Origin: Solirubrobacter soli DSM 22325 | Lineage (GTDB): Bacteria > Actinomycetota > Thermoleophilia > Solirubrobacterales > Solirubrobacteraceae | DNA length: 64,000 nucleotides | Assembly: GCF_000423665.1 (NCBI RefSeq) | Contig: NZ_KE384069.1 | Span: 186,001-250,000 of the forward strand | Reading direction: 5' to 3' | Shown: positions 1 to 7,599 of the stretch, piece by piece | How the letters are laid out: every line of letters starts with the position of its first letter | Position numbering within the stretch: position 1 is the first letter of the stretch | Program-made: the position numbers and the translations under genes | The notes under the pieces: generated by a model | Databases searched by the model: none | What the model saw: the letters and a program-made list of their open reading frames with translations, nothing else | Told to the model about the DNA's origin: nothing

Positions 1-2
1 GC

Positions 3-1319
3 CGCCAGACCGACGGCCGCCCGTGGACGGAGAAGGACAGCAAGGAGCAGATCGCGGCGGAGCACGAGGCGATCGCTGCCGCCAACGAGGTGGCCGCCAA
101 GGGCGCCAACGCCGGCGCCGACCAGGTCACCATCGCCGACGTGATGGCGCGCGTTACCGAGGACATCGGCCGGATCGAGAGCGCCCGCAGCGCCGGTTTC
201 ACGGCCGGGGTCGCGCAGCTCGCGACCGGCGCCCTGGACTCGCCGTCGGCCGTGCGGACCTTCTCGCTCGCCCTGGCCGGGAACCTGATCTGGGCGCTCT
301 CGTCGTTCGTCCCGGCGCTCGGCCTGCTCCAGGAGGCGCGCTTCCTGAAGATCGCCCTGACCGTCAAGCAGGAGGCGAACGTCGCGGCGGGCATCGGCGT
401 GTTCGGCGCGATGCTGGCCCAGTTCTCGGGCGGCCTGCCGTCCACCGGGACCGGCGACGTGTCCGGAAGGATCACGGCGATCTCGAGCGCGCTGGACACC
501 GCCAACTCGCAGTTCTGCGACCGCCAGCGTGCAGAGGGCTACATCGCGCTGACGAAGATGGTGGACGCCGAGCCGCCGCGCCCGGGCGAGGATCGCGCGG
601 GCTACGTCGCGGCGCTCGAGAGCACCTTGCGCTACGCGCTGTTCGGCGACGTCTTCAAGCGCGGCCTCAACAGCGGCCCGCGGCCCGAGTACTCGAAGGT
701 CAAGGACGAGGCCAAGCGGCAGCTGCTCGCCGCGGTCGCCGCTCCACTGGCCGGCATCGACGAGAAGGGCAAGCTCGAACAGACCACCTCCTCGCAGGAC
801 AGCGATCCGGCCAAGAAGCTGATCGACAACGCGCAGAAGACGGGCGACCTGAAGTTCGACCCCTACGACCTCGTGACGAGCCGGATCCCGGTCGCCGCGG
901 GCGAGATGGGCGGGCAGGTGGCGTTCGACCCCGAGGCGGTGGTCGCGGCGATCGGCCAGGGCAAGCCGATCGAGTTGCCGGTGTCCGGCTGGGATTGGAA
1001 GCGCGCGCGGATCTCGCAGCGCGCGGGCGCCACCGGCTCCTTCACCCGCTGGAGCGAGCTCCTGCGCGACGACCGCGTGTGGACTGAGCCGAAGTTCACG
1101 CTCGACTTCGCGCTCGACGGGGAGTCGGTGGCGAACATCACGGCGATGACGATCACCCCCGCCGACGTGGTCAAGAAGACCTACAACGGCAAGGAGGTCT
1201 TCTCGCTGGAGCGCGTGGCCTTCACGGCCACCGGCGGCGAGCACTTCAGCGGCATGTACCGCGGCTCCAAGCCGCCCACCACCTTCAAGATGGTCTACAG
1301 CTTCGCCGAGCGTGAGTGA
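3..1319 (+). CDS. Hypothetical protein, 5' end outside window
   Basis: The reading frame is open from the first bases of the window to a TGA stop at 1317-1319, so the start lies upstream; a GTG at 90 is only the first possible start codon seen here. About 438 residues are visible. The protein is mixed charged and alanine-rich. One hydrophobic stretch (around bases 255-345, containing LAGNLIWALSSFVPALGLL) might be a membrane or buried segment. The C-terminal 100 residues look like a beta-rich globular domain. I recognise no family. The next gene starts 57 bp downstream on the same strand, so co-transcription is possible. Confidence 0.7.
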   Translation, partial: RQTDGRPWTEKDSKEQIAAEHEAIAAANEVAAKGANAGADQVTIADVMARVTEDIGRIESARSAGFTAGVAQLATGALDSPSAVRTFSLALAGNLIWALSSFVPALGLLQEARFLKIALTVKQEANVAAGIGVFGAMLAQFSGGLPSTGTGDVSGRITAISSALDTANSQFCDRQRAEGYIALTKMVDAEPPRPGEDRAGYVAALESTLRYALFGDVFKRGLNSGPRPEYSKVKDEAKRQLLAAVAAPLAGIDEKGKLEQTTSSQDSDPAKKLIDNAQKTGDLKFDPYDLVTSRIPVAAGEMGGQVAFDPEAVVAAIGQGKPIELPVSGWDWKRARISQRAGATGSFTRWSELLRDDRVWTEPKFTLDFALDGESVANITAMTITPADVVKKTYNGKEVFSLERVAFTATGGEHFSGMYRGSKPPTTFKMVYSFAERE

Positions 1320-1376
1320 GCTCCTGATCGAGCAACCTTCCCTGACTCAGATCGTTGTCATGTTGAGGACGTCGAG

Positions 1377-3887
1377 ATGGCCGATCTGCTTCTGGAACGC
1401 TCCACCGAGCTTGCCGCGATCGACAAGGCGCTGCGCATGGCGCGCGCCGGCCGGTCGCGCCGGCTGCAGATCACCGGTCCGCCCGGCAGCGGCCGGACGG
1501 AGCTGATCGAGCAGGCCTGCGCGCGGGCGCGCGACCACGGCCTTTCCGTGGTCGCGGCTCGGGGGGAGCTGGGGGAGCGCGGCTATCCGTTCGCGCTCGC
1601 CCGGCGTCTGTTCGAGCGGCAGTCCGGGCCCGGGGACCGCTACCAGACGCTGCTGGAGCTCAACCGCGAGCTGGCCCGGCGAGCGCCGGTCCTCGTCGGC
1701 GTCGACGATCTCGAGGACGGCGACAGCGCCTCGCTCGAGTGGATCGCCTTCGCGGCGCGGCGACTCGAGCATGTCGGCGTCGCCTTCGTGCTCGCGGGGG
1801 AGACGGCACTGCTGGAGGACGCCGTGGTCCTCGCGCTGCGGCCGCTCAGCGAGCGGGCGGTCGCCGCGCTGTTGCACGTCGAGCTGGGGAACGCCGTCGA
1901 CGGCTCGCAGGCACGGGCGTGCCACGTCGCGAGCGGCGGCCGCGCGTTGCTGGTGAGCGAGTTCGCCGCGGCTGCGCGACGGCGGCGCCGGGAGGCGGTC
2001 CCGCCCGGCGTCGTGGACTTCGTCGAGCGCCGGCTGGCGCGGCTCCCTCGCAACTCCCGCCTACTCGCCGAAGCGATCGCGCTGCTCGACGGGTCCGCGA
2101 CGCTGCACGCCGCCGCGACGCTGGCCGGGCTGGCGTCGGATGACGCCGCGGCGGCCGCCGACCGGCTGCGCGGGGCCGGCCTGCTCGCCCGCGGGGACCG
2201 GCTCGCGATCGAGCCCCCACTGGTCGCCCGCGCGGTCTACGAGGGTGTCCCGAACGCCCGCCGCGGGCTCTGGCACGCCCGCGCGGCCCGCGCGGCGGCC
2301 CGTCCGGCGAGCGCGATCCGGCATCTCCTGCGCAGCGAGCCCGCCGCCGACGCGTGGGTCGTCGAGACGCTCACGGCCGCCGCTCGCCGAGCGCTCGCCC
2401 AGGGCGAGCCGCGCGAGGCGGCAGTGCTCCTGCGGCGCGCCGCGCGTGAGGGCGTACCGGACGGCGGCGAGGTCCTGATCTCGCTCGCCGAGGCCGAACG
2501 CCGGCTCGCCGACGCGCGTGAGATCGCGCGGCTCGAGGCGGCGCTCGAGTGCGGCGCGCCGCAGACCGCGACGACGAGCGCGCTCGCGCGGGCGCTGGTG
2601 ACCCACGGGCGCGCCGACGAGGCACTCGAGCTCTGCGACGCCGACCCCACCGAGCTGCACGCGGGTGCGCGGCTGATCCCTGGCGCCGGCCGCGCCGTGG
2701 CGGCGCGTCTCACCGAAGGCGCCCCCGCGGCCACGCCGACCGCACGCCCCGCCCGCGCTCTCGTCGCCTGTCGGGCGGCGGAAGCGGCCTGCGGCGCGTC
2801 GAGCGCGCGGACCGCCGTCGCGCTCGCCACGCGGGCGCTGGACGGCGACGGGCTCGACCCGGAGTCGCCGGCGTACTTCTCCGCCTGCGCCGCGCTGGCT
2901 TGGTCGGATGAGCTCGCGCTGGCCCGCGTGCATCTCGATCGCGCGCGGGCGCACGCGCGCAGGCTCGGGTCGGTGCCCGGGCTGGCGCGGTCCGAGGCCG
3001 GGCACGCCATGGTCGCGCTGCGATGCGGCGATCTGGAGGCGAGCGTGGTCCACGCCAGGTCGGCGCTCGGCGCCGGACAGCACACGACGGTCGCGTTCGG
3101 AGTCCGCGCGGTGCTGGCGCTCGCGCTGCTCGAGCTCGACCGGCTCGACGAAGCCGAGGGGCTGTGCGACGCCGCGGGCACGCCGGAGCTGCGCTACGCC
3201 CGCGGGCGGCTGCGGCTCGCCCGCCATGACGCGCCCGGCGCGCTCGCGGACTTCCTGGCCGTGGGGCAGGCACTCCGGCGCGACGCGATCGACGGCCCGG
3301 CGCTGATCCCGTGGCGCTCGGCGGCGGCACTCGCCGAGGCACCGGATGCGGAGTCCCTCGCCGCCGAGGAACAGGCACTCGCCGCGCGCTTCGGCGCGCC
3401 GCGCGCGCTCGGTCGCGCGCTGCGCGTGCTCGCGGTGGTCGGCGACGCGCCCGAGCGCATCGGGCGCTGCCGGGCGGCCGTCGCCGTCCTCGCCGCCGGC
3501 GAGGCGCGTCTCGAATACGCCCACGCGCTCTGCGACCTCGGCGCGAGCCTGCGCCGCGAACGCGCCCGCCGCGAGGCGCGCGAGCCGCTGCGCGAGGCCC
3601 TGGACCTCGCGGTCCGGTGCGGTGCCGCGGCGCTCGCCCGGCGCGCACGCGAGGAGCTGGCGGCGAGCGGCGCCCGCCCGCGCCGGCTCGCCCAGTCCGG
3701 CCGCGACGCCCTGACACCGGCCGAGCTGCGCGTCGCCGGGTTGGCCGCCCGGGGTCTCGCCAACCGAGAGATCGCCCGCTCGCTCGTCGTCACCGTCAAG
3801 ACGGTGGAGACCGAGCTCAGCCACGTCTACGCCAAGCTCGGCATCCGGTCGCGCCGCGACCTCGCGAGCGCACTGCAGGCGGGCTAG
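1377..3887 (+). CDS. Large LuxR-family transcriptional regulator with N-terminal AAA-type ATPase
   Basis: This 836-residue protein has the architecture of the large ATP-binding LuxR (MalT/LAL-like) regulators. A P-loop GPPGSGRT lies at residues 34-41 and a Walker B-like VLVGVDDLED near 105. A long helical, TPR-like alanine/arginine-rich middle follows. The C-terminal LuxR helix-turn-helix (about 770-836) contains LTPAELRVAGLAARGLANRE and TVKTVETELSHVYAKLGI. The family senses a ligand or partner through the ATPase/TPR part and binds DNA with the C-terminus. The ATG at 1377 is preceded by GAGG. Its target is unknown. The glycosidase operon runs convergently and overlaps its last 4 bp. Confidence 0.9.
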   Translation: MADLLLERSTELAAIDKALRMARAGRSRRLQITGPPGSGRTELIEQACARARDHGLSVVAARGELGERGYPFALARRLFERQSGPGDRYQTLLELNRELARRAPVLVGVDDLEDGDSASLEWIAFAARRLEHVGVAFVLAGETALLEDAVVLALRPLSERAVAALLHVELGNAVDGSQARACHVASGGRALLVSEFAAAARRRRREAVPPGVVDFVERRLARLPRNSRLLAEAIALLDGSATLHAAATLAGLASDDAAAAADRLRGAGLLARGDRLAIEPPLVARAVYEGVPNARRGLWHARAARAAARPASAIRHLLRSEPAADAWVVETLTAAARRALAQGEPREAAVLLRRAAREGVPDGGEVLISLAEAERRLADAREIARLEAALECGAPQTATTSALARALVTHGRADEALELCDADPTELHAGARLIPGAGRAVAARLTEGAPAATPTARPARALVACRAAEAACGASSARTAVALATRALDGDGLDPESPAYFSACAALAWSDELALARVHLDRARAHARRLGSVPGLARSEAGHAMVALRCGDLEASVVHARSALGAGQHTTVAFGVRAVLALALLELDRLDEAEGLCDAAGTPELRYARGRLRLARHDAPGALADFLAVGQALRRDAIDGPALIPWRSAAALAEAPDAESLAAEEQALAARFGAPRALGRALRVLAVVGDAPERIGRCRAAVAVLAAGEARLEYAHALCDLGASLRRERARREAREPLREALDLAVRCGAAALARRAREELAASGARPRRLAQSGRDALTPAELRVAGLAARGLANREIARSLVVTVKTVETELSHVYAKLGIRSRRDLASALQAG

Positions 3888-5212
3888 AGCTGCGGCCGCC
3901 AGGCGGCCCGCTGCACGGGTGACGCCACGTACTCGGGCATCTCGGACCACGCGGCGAGCGCCGGTCGCGGCACGCCGTTGCCGTCGAGCACGCCGCTGTT
4001 GAAGCCATCGGCGTAGGTCGTGTACTGCGTCATCAGCCCGACGCCGAGTCCGTCGCCCTTGTCGCGGTGGTGGCGCGATAGCGCCTCGGTCAGGACCACC
4101 GCCTGATAGTCGAGCTGCTCGGCGACGGTCAACGGGCGCCCAAGCCCCAACCGGATCCGGCCCGCCGTGGCGTTGAGCTGTGCCGGTCGGCAACCGCCCT
4201 CGGTGGCCCACAGCTCAGGTCCGCCGTCCAACTGCCGTCCTGCCCAGCCCCGTTCGACCAGCAGTCGCCGCAGATAGGCGATGTGATGTTGATCGCGCTC
4301 GATGTCGGCGTAGTTGTGGAACGACCAGATCCAATGGTCGCCGCCGGTGAACCCGCGCTCGTCGAGCGCGGTCAGCAGCGCCTCGCAGAACGTGTCCGTC
4401 GCGGGCGTGTAGGGGGTCCGGTGCGACATCGTCGTGCTCCGCGGGACGTCGAAGATGTCGCTGTCGGACGTCGAAGGGCCCAGGCACAGCGCGCCGCGTT
4501 CGTACCGGCGCGCGATCGCGTCCAGCGTGGCCATCATCTCCGCCGTCGCCGCGACCGACGTGACGTGCGTCCCCTCGACGCCCCAGCGGGCGACGAGGTC
4601 GGTCGTGTCGACCTGGCTCCGTTGCGGCCACACCTGCAGGTTCGGCTCGTTGGTCACCTCGAACGCCGCCACGCGGCCGTAGCGGTCGGCGTGTCCGACG
4701 TAGCGGTCCCACAGCCAGTCCATCCACTTCGCCCATGGGCTGGACGGCCCGTGCCCGGCCGGCGGCAGGCGATACCGGAGGTCCTTGTAGGTCGGCCGCG
4801 CGAGCCGTCCCTCGATCCAACCGATGTAGTTGGCCACGCGGGAGACCCGGTCCCAGGGCTGGAGGTCGCTGTCCTGCTGGCCGTTGAACACGATGCCCTG
4901 GGTGTCGTTGGCCCACTGCGGATAGCGATAGACGACCAAGATCACCTCGAGGCCGTCGCGCGTCGCCGCCTTCACGTGCGCGTCGAGCGCCGCGAGCGAC
5001 AGCGCCGAGCGCGGCGTCCCGCCCGGCTCGAAGTCGGGCCCGTCCTGGAACCACGACCAGTCGGCCCAGAATCGGATGTGGCTGGTCGTCGCGCGCAGCG
5101 CGGGCCACCAGGGCGTGAGCACGAGCTTGGCGTAGTCGTTCGCCGGGTTGAGGTCGGGGGTGCTGATCGCCGTCGGGGCGATGTCGATGCACTTGCGCAG
5201 GTAGGTGCTCAT
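3884..5212 (-). CDS. Clan GH-A (TIM-barrel) glycoside hydrolase-like protein
   Basis: The 442-residue protein resembles clan GH-A retaining glycosidases (GH5/GH39 type). FEVTNEPN near residue 184 carries the NEP signature, with E189 the likely acid/base. ELWATEGG near 333 supplies a plausible nucleophile, E338. Aromatic-rich segments typical of sugar subsites (RFWADWSWF, WIWSFHNY) are present. No signal peptide is visible at the start MSTYLRKCID. It lies 3 bp downstream of a small Tat-signal gene on the same strand, so the two probably form one operon. The substrate cannot be assigned. The assignment rests on the fold-level motifs only. Confidence 0.75.
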   Translation of the reverse strand: MSTYLRKCIDIAPTAISTPDLNPANDYAKLVLTPWWPALRATTSHIRFWADWSWFQDGPDFEPGGTPRSALSLAALDAHVKAATRDGLEVILVVYRYPQWANDTQGIVFNGQQDSDLQPWDRVSRVANYIGWIEGRLARPTYKDLRYRLPPAGHGPSSPWAKWMDWLWDRYVGHADRYGRVAAFEVTNEPNLQVWPQRSQVDTTDLVARWGVEGTHVTSVAATAEMMATLDAIARRYERGALCLGPSTSDSDIFDVPRSTTMSHRTPYTPATDTFCEALLTALDERGFTGGDHWIWSFHNYADIERDQHHIAYLRRLLVERGWAGRQLDGGPELWATEGGCRPAQLNATAGRIRLGLGRPLTVAEQLDYQAVVLTEALSRHHRDKGDGLGVGLMTQYTTYADGFNSGVLDGNGVPRPALAAWSEMPEYVASPVQRAAWRPQL

Positions 5213-5215
5213 GGC

Positions 5216-5587
5216 TCAGACCGTGAAGGCGAAGGTGTGCGAGTCGTTGTCCTCGAGGTACGGCAGCCCGGCCAGGTCGAGTGCCGCGGCGCTGAAGCCG
5301 TGTGCCTCGAAGTCGTCGAGCGCCGTGTCGGCGTAGGCGCGGAAGTTCGCGTCCGCGTCGGCATAGATCTGGGCGAAGCGCTCGACCCGGAGGGAGCGAT
5401 CGGCGAGCTCGTAGGCCGGCGTCGCATTGATGGCGTCCAGCAGCGCGGCGTACGCGGCGGCGCGGGCCGGGGTCAGCGCGGCCGGGTCGGCGACGGCGCC
5501 GGTGGGGAGCGCGCCGAGGCAGACGAGCGCCACGGACGCGCCGCCGGTGCGGATCAGCAGCTGCCGGCGGGTGAGGGAGCCAGGCAT
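5216..5587 (-). CDS. Small Tat-exported protein, function unknown
   Basis: The 123-residue product begins MPGSLTRRQLLIRTGGASVA and continues with a hydrophobic stretch ending near GAVADPAA. This is a twin-arginine-like signal peptide with cleavage around residue 33. The mature part, about 90 residues, is alanine- and acid-rich and helical, reminiscent of the small Tat-bearing subunits of gluconate 2-dehydrogenase-type oxidoreductases (subunit 3). That likeness is weak. It is the first gene of a two-gene minus-strand operon with the clan GH-A protein (3 bp gap). One hypothesis is that it is an export partner, because its neighbour has no signal peptide. Confidence 0.7.
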   Translation of the reverse strand: MPGSLTRRQLLIRTGGASVALVCLGALPTGAVADPAALTPARAAAYAALLDAINATPAYELADRSLRVERFAQIYADADANFRAYADTALDDFEAHGFSAAALDLAGLPYLEDNDSHTFAFTV

Positions 5588-5622
5588 GCAGCGGAGTGTT
5601 CACCGCATCGACACGTTCGCGC

Positions 5623-5641
5623 ATCAGGGGTCGCCCCTGAT
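5623..5641. promoter_or_regulatory. Perfect 19-bp palindrome in a divergent promoter region
   Basis: The arms ATCAGGGG and CCCCTGAT flank a TCG centre. The site is 36 bp upstream of the Tat-protein start and 95 bp upstream of the Asp-box gene start, in the 148-bp divergent intergenic region. It suits a dimeric repressor or activator operator. A terminator is less likely because no transcript should end there. The rest of this intergenic region shows no recognisable element apart from the AGAAAGGA ribosome-binding site at 5721-5728. Confidence 0.4.
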
Positions 5642-5735
5642 CTTTGTGAGCGGCCCTTGCGGGGCGGCTTGGAGCGGGGTTACCGTGGTCACGCGACGGT
5701 CGCCGACCGGCCGTCTCACGAGAAAGGACCGCGTC

Positions 5736-7535
5736 ATGCCAGCGTCACCGGCACTGGTCCCTTGGGGCCGGGTCCGGCGGCTTGCCGCGGGCGTCTGCAC
5801 GTCCGCGCTGGCCGTCATCACCTTCGCGCCGTCCGCCTTCGGCGCCGACCGCGAGTTGACCGTCGGCGTGGCCGGCGAGGCGAGCTGGCTGGGGCGGACC
5901 GCCCTCACGTCGGCGATCTTCGATCCCGCGACGTTGACCCCGTGCGGCAGCTCGGTGGCGGACGTGTGCGACACGACGCTGGTGCATGTCGACGGCGCGG
6001 GCACGCTGTCGCTCGAGACAGGGGCGGTCGATGCCGCCACGCCGGACGTCGATCTCTACGTCTACCGCAGCGACGGCTTCGGGCTGGCGGGCCCGCTCGT
6101 GGGCGTGTCGGCGGGCGCCGGTCCCGCCGAGAGCGTGCACATCCCGGCCGCGAGCGGCGACTACCTGGCCGCCGCGGTCTCCTTCTCCACCGGCAGCCCG
6201 GGCTTCACCGGGCGCGCGACGCTGGCACCGCGGGCCGCCGCGATCCCCGATGTCGACCGGCCGCGCGGTCGTCAGGAGTCGGTCGTCAGCGACGCCGACG
6301 GCGGCGCGGCGTCGCAGCCCGCCGTGGATGTGCAGGATCGCGTGGCCGTCGCCGCCTACCGGGTCTTCCCCGACCCGGAGGCGTACGCCAGTGGGATCGC
6401 GACGGCCGTGTCGTTCGACCGCGGCGAACGCTGGCTGCGGCTCGGGACGGTCGCTCCGTCCGGGGCGAACCCGTCCGTGGCGTTCTCGGGCGACGACGTG
6501 CTGTTGGCCACGAACGAGGCCGGCGCGGTCGTCCTGCGGCGCTGGTCGCGCCCCGGGTTCTTCGACGTCCTGCGCGACCGCACGTGGGAGTCGCCCGTCG
6601 CGCTCTCCGCGCCGCCCGCGAACAGCGTCGACGACCGGCCCGTGCTCGCGGCCACCCGGCGGGAGGTCCTCGCGTGCTGGGTGCGGACGACCGACCTCGG
6701 GTCGTTCGGCCGCCAGAGCGTGCTGTGCCGGCGCTCGCACGATCGCGGTCGCACGTGGGATGACGCCGCCGCGGTGTCCAACGCGACGACACCGGGCGTC
6801 CCGTACGGGCCGTACGTCGGCGGCGTCGCCGTCGCCGGGCGGCACGGCGAGTTCAGCGTCGCGTGGGTGGACACGCTCGCGGGCACGCTGAACGGCTCCG
6901 GGCTCGACGAGGCGTGGGTCGCCCGCGGCTCCGCCGCGCCCGTCCGGGTCGCTCGCTTCGCGCCGCTGCCGCAGCACTTCCCCGGCGACGGGTTCCGCAA
7001 CGTCGGGTTGCTCTCGCTCGCCGCGGGGCGCGACGCGCTCTATCTCGCGTACGCCGCCGAGGTCGAGGGTCAGGCCGACGTGGAGCTCGTGCGCTTCGGC
7101 GACGGAAGCTGGCAGGCGCCGGTCGACGTGGGTGCTGATCCCGGCGGCGCCGATCAGTTCCAGCCCAGCGTGGTCGCCGCCGGACGCGACGTCCATGTGT
7201 CGTTCCTCGACCGCCGTCTGGACCCGTCCGGCACCTTCGCCGACGAGTGGCTCGCGTCCTCGGACGACGGCGGCGTCACGTGGGACCGGCAACGGCTCTC
7301 GCACGACTCCTGGGACCCGGCGATCGGCGCGCCGCACTCGCCCACGGGTGACCTGCTCGGGGACCACCAGGCGCTGGCCGCGGACCGCTGCGGAGCGATC
7401 GCGCTCGCCGCGGACACCCATCGCGCCAATGCTCCGTCGCGCGATCGCGACTTCGACCACGGCCGGCGCGTCGTCTCGGCGGTGCCGCAGCTGTTCGCGT
7501 GGCGTCAGCCGTCCCGCGTAGCCTGCCGTGGGTGA
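5736..7535 (+). CDS. Secreted Asp-box (BNR/sialidase-like) beta-propeller protein
   Basis: The ATG at 5736 is chosen because it has a good ribosome-binding site (AGAAAGGA) and begins a signal peptide with basic residues, a hydrophobic core and SAFGA cleavage near residue 35. The frame stays open further upstream without a better start. The 599-residue product has an N-terminal beta domain that resembles a pre-peptidase C-terminal (PPC) fold (about 40-160). A propeller region follows with Asp-box motifs (S-x-D-x-G-x-x-W): SFDRGERW, SHDRGRTW and SSDDGGVTW. Such propellers occur in sialidases and in many non-enzymatic exported proteins. I see no convincing sialidase arginine triad, so enzyme activity is not claimed. 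Confidence 0.8.
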   Translation: MPASPALVPWGRVRRLAAGVCTSALAVITFAPSAFGADRELTVGVAGEASWLGRTALTSAIFDPATLTPCGSSVADVCDTTLVHVDGAGTLSLETGAVDAATPDVDLYVYRSDGFGLAGPLVGVSAGAGPAESVHIPAASGDYLAAAVSFSTGSPGFTGRATLAPRAAAIPDVDRPRGRQESVVSDADGGAASQPAVDVQDRVAVAAYRVFPDPEAYASGIATAVSFDRGERWLRLGTVAPSGANPSVAFSGDDVLLATNEAGAVVLRRWSRPGFFDVLRDRTWESPVALSAPPANSVDDRPVLAATRREVLACWVRTTDLGSFGRQSVLCRRSHDRGRTWDDAAAVSNATTPGVPYGPYVGGVAVAGRHGEFSVAWVDTLAGTLNGSGLDEAWVARGSAAPVRVARFAPLPQHFPGDGFRNVGLLSLAAGRDALYLAYAAEVEGQADVELVRFGDGSWQAPVDVGADPGGADQFQPSVVAAGRDVHVSFLDRRLDPSGTFADEWLASSDDGGVTWDRQRLSHDSWDPAIGAPHSPTGDLLGDHQALAADRCGAIALAADTHRANAPSRDRDFDHGRRVVSAVPQLFAWRQPSRVACRG

Positions 7536-7537
7536 GC

Positions 7538-7596
7538 GAGCCCGATAAGCGTCTTCCGCAGGACCAACCGCAGGTTTCGGGCATCCCGGAGGTGGC
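7538..7596 (+). repeat. Dispersed 59-nt leader element, copy A (upstream of ligA)
   Basis: The element starts just after the stop of the preceding gene and ends 3 nt before the ligA ATG. It matches copy B (26724-26782) without gaps: 9 of 9 in GAGCCCGAT, then 9 variable bases, then 36 of 41. In both copies GCCCGA can pair with a downstream TCGGGC. The variable bases form a small hairpin of different sequence (AAG-CGT-CTT here). An alternative hairpin CGGG-CAT-CCCG sits next to the Shine-Dalgarno-like GGAGGTGG. It may be a structured mRNA leader or a non-coding dispersed repeat. Confidence 0.6.
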
Positions 7597-7599
7597 CCG

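Noticed and set aside
5427..5735. N-terminal extension of the Asp-box protein by about 100 residues
   Set aside because: It would run across the divergent promoter region and the palindrome and place a signal peptide in mid-protein. ATG 5736 has a good ribosome-binding site.
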